This document shows, piece after piece, positions 29,098-29,632 of a DNA stretch of 29,632 nt. A program made the translations under genes and the position numbers. Where the stretch lies: assembly GCA_903772945.1 (NCBI GenBank), contig CAICTM010001423.1, forward strand, positions 1-29,632. The letters run 5' to 3'. The notes beneath the pieces are model-generated. The model worked only from the letters and a program-made list of their open reading frames with translations, ran no database searches and was not told the DNA's origin. How positions within the stretch are numbered: the first letter of the stretch is position 1; every line of letters starts with the position of its first letter. This DNA is from Seminavis robusta. Lineage: Eukaryota; Bacillariophyta; Bacillariophyceae; Naviculales; Naviculaceae.

Positions 29098-29625
29098 AGT
29101 ACTGTTGCCACTAGCTATACGGCAGCTGGCTACAATGGCTGGATTGACAATATTCGGTTGTGCTTGTATTCGTCATAAGGATCCAATGCGAGGTAACCGA
29201 CTGCAGCGAGCAAAGTCGAACCTGAGTGAAGCATTCCTCCAACTATAAGTATGCAATCTTGTTTCAGTGTCTCCGAATGACTCCTTTCGACACTGTTCTT
29301 TGGCCGGCATGCTTTCGAATTGGAATCGGGAGTTTAACCCTCTCCCTTTTTTTCTTTCTTTTCTTTTTCCTCCCCCGCGCTGCTGCCTAACCCCCCCATA
29401 AAGTCATTGTAGCCAGCTACAGTACCGTAGGCAGAGAGTTACATCGATCCGTGACAGTGCAACAGTACCGAACACACTCAGGTTCCTTTACTGGCTACAC
29501 TCCGTTACCGGTACTTTGCATTGGATCCTTATGACGAATACATGCACAGCCGAGCATTGTCAATCCAGCCATCGTAGCCAGCTATCGTAGAGTTACATCA
29601 ATTGGTGACAGTGCAACAGTACCGA
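29098..29625. mobile_element. Foldback/MITE-like element with long terminal inverted repeats
   Basis: The arms 29124-29189 and 29518-29583 are inverted 66-bp repeats with 61 matches by eye. Homology extends outward (GTACTGTTGC on the left; the reverse of GCAACAGTAC on the right), with about 18 bp missing in the left arm. Inside lie a pyrimidine-rich tract (29340-29395) and a copy (about 29405-29477) of the sequence that also forms the right outer arm (29570-29632). There is no coding capacity. The structure suggests a non-autonomous transposon with an internal duplication; the right end is at or beyond the window edge, so target duplications cannot be judged. Confidence 0.75.
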
Positions 29626-29632
29626 ACACATT

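Overview
The window looks like nuclear DNA of a photosynthetic stramenopile, most likely a pennate diatom. Four proteins begin with a signal peptide whose cleavage site is followed by a phenylalanine (textbook ASA-FAP in Psb28; similar in GyrB, the helicase and the HpcH-type aldolase), which is the plastid address of diatoms. Genes are short, carry zero to five GT-AG introns of about 90-190 bp, lie on both strands, and are separated by compact non-coding DNA with repeats and retrotransposon debris. I cannot name the species. All exon borders were read by eye from splice signals and family knowledge.

Left (1-2.4 kb): no convincing gene; short tandem repeats, small hairpins and a 15-bp inverted repeat. 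2.4-8.4 kb: nuclear psb28 (+), a membrane-anchored SGNH-hydrolase-like protein (-), a decayed Ty1/copia RNase H fragment (-), and a seven-transmembrane GOST/TMEM87-type protein (+) whose first ~240 bp appear broken by three one-base losses.

8.8-13 kb: a divergent pair of histone H3 genes. The plus-strand copy encodes an ordinary H3 in four exons, two of them microexons (23 and 12 nt). The minus-strand copy encodes a full-length H3 with a strongly altered tail (K9R, S10N, K36R and others) in six exons, with the same 12-nt microexon. Between them lies a tandem array that switches orientation at a perfect 15-bp-arm palindrome. The three introns of the ordinary gene share an identical 13-mer.

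13.6-19.9 kb: MsrA (-), ribosomal protein L10a/uL1 (-), two duplicated small secreted proteins of unknown function (+,+), a plastid-type HpcH/HpaI aldolase (-), and ribosomal protein S24 with one intron (+).

20-27.7 kb: a probably plastid-targeted SF2 helicase with four helicase-associated repeats (-) faces a plastid-type DNA gyrase B (+) across a 414-bp shared upstream region, so two organelle DNA-maintenance proteins may share a promoter. Biotin synthase with a mitochondrial-like presequence (-) follows. 27.7-29.6 kb: an unresolved multi-exon-like region with a 170-bp tandem duplication, then a foldback element running to the window edge.

The palindromic octamer TACCGGTA occurs 14 times (about 0.45 expected at equal base frequencies), 13 times outside coding sequence.
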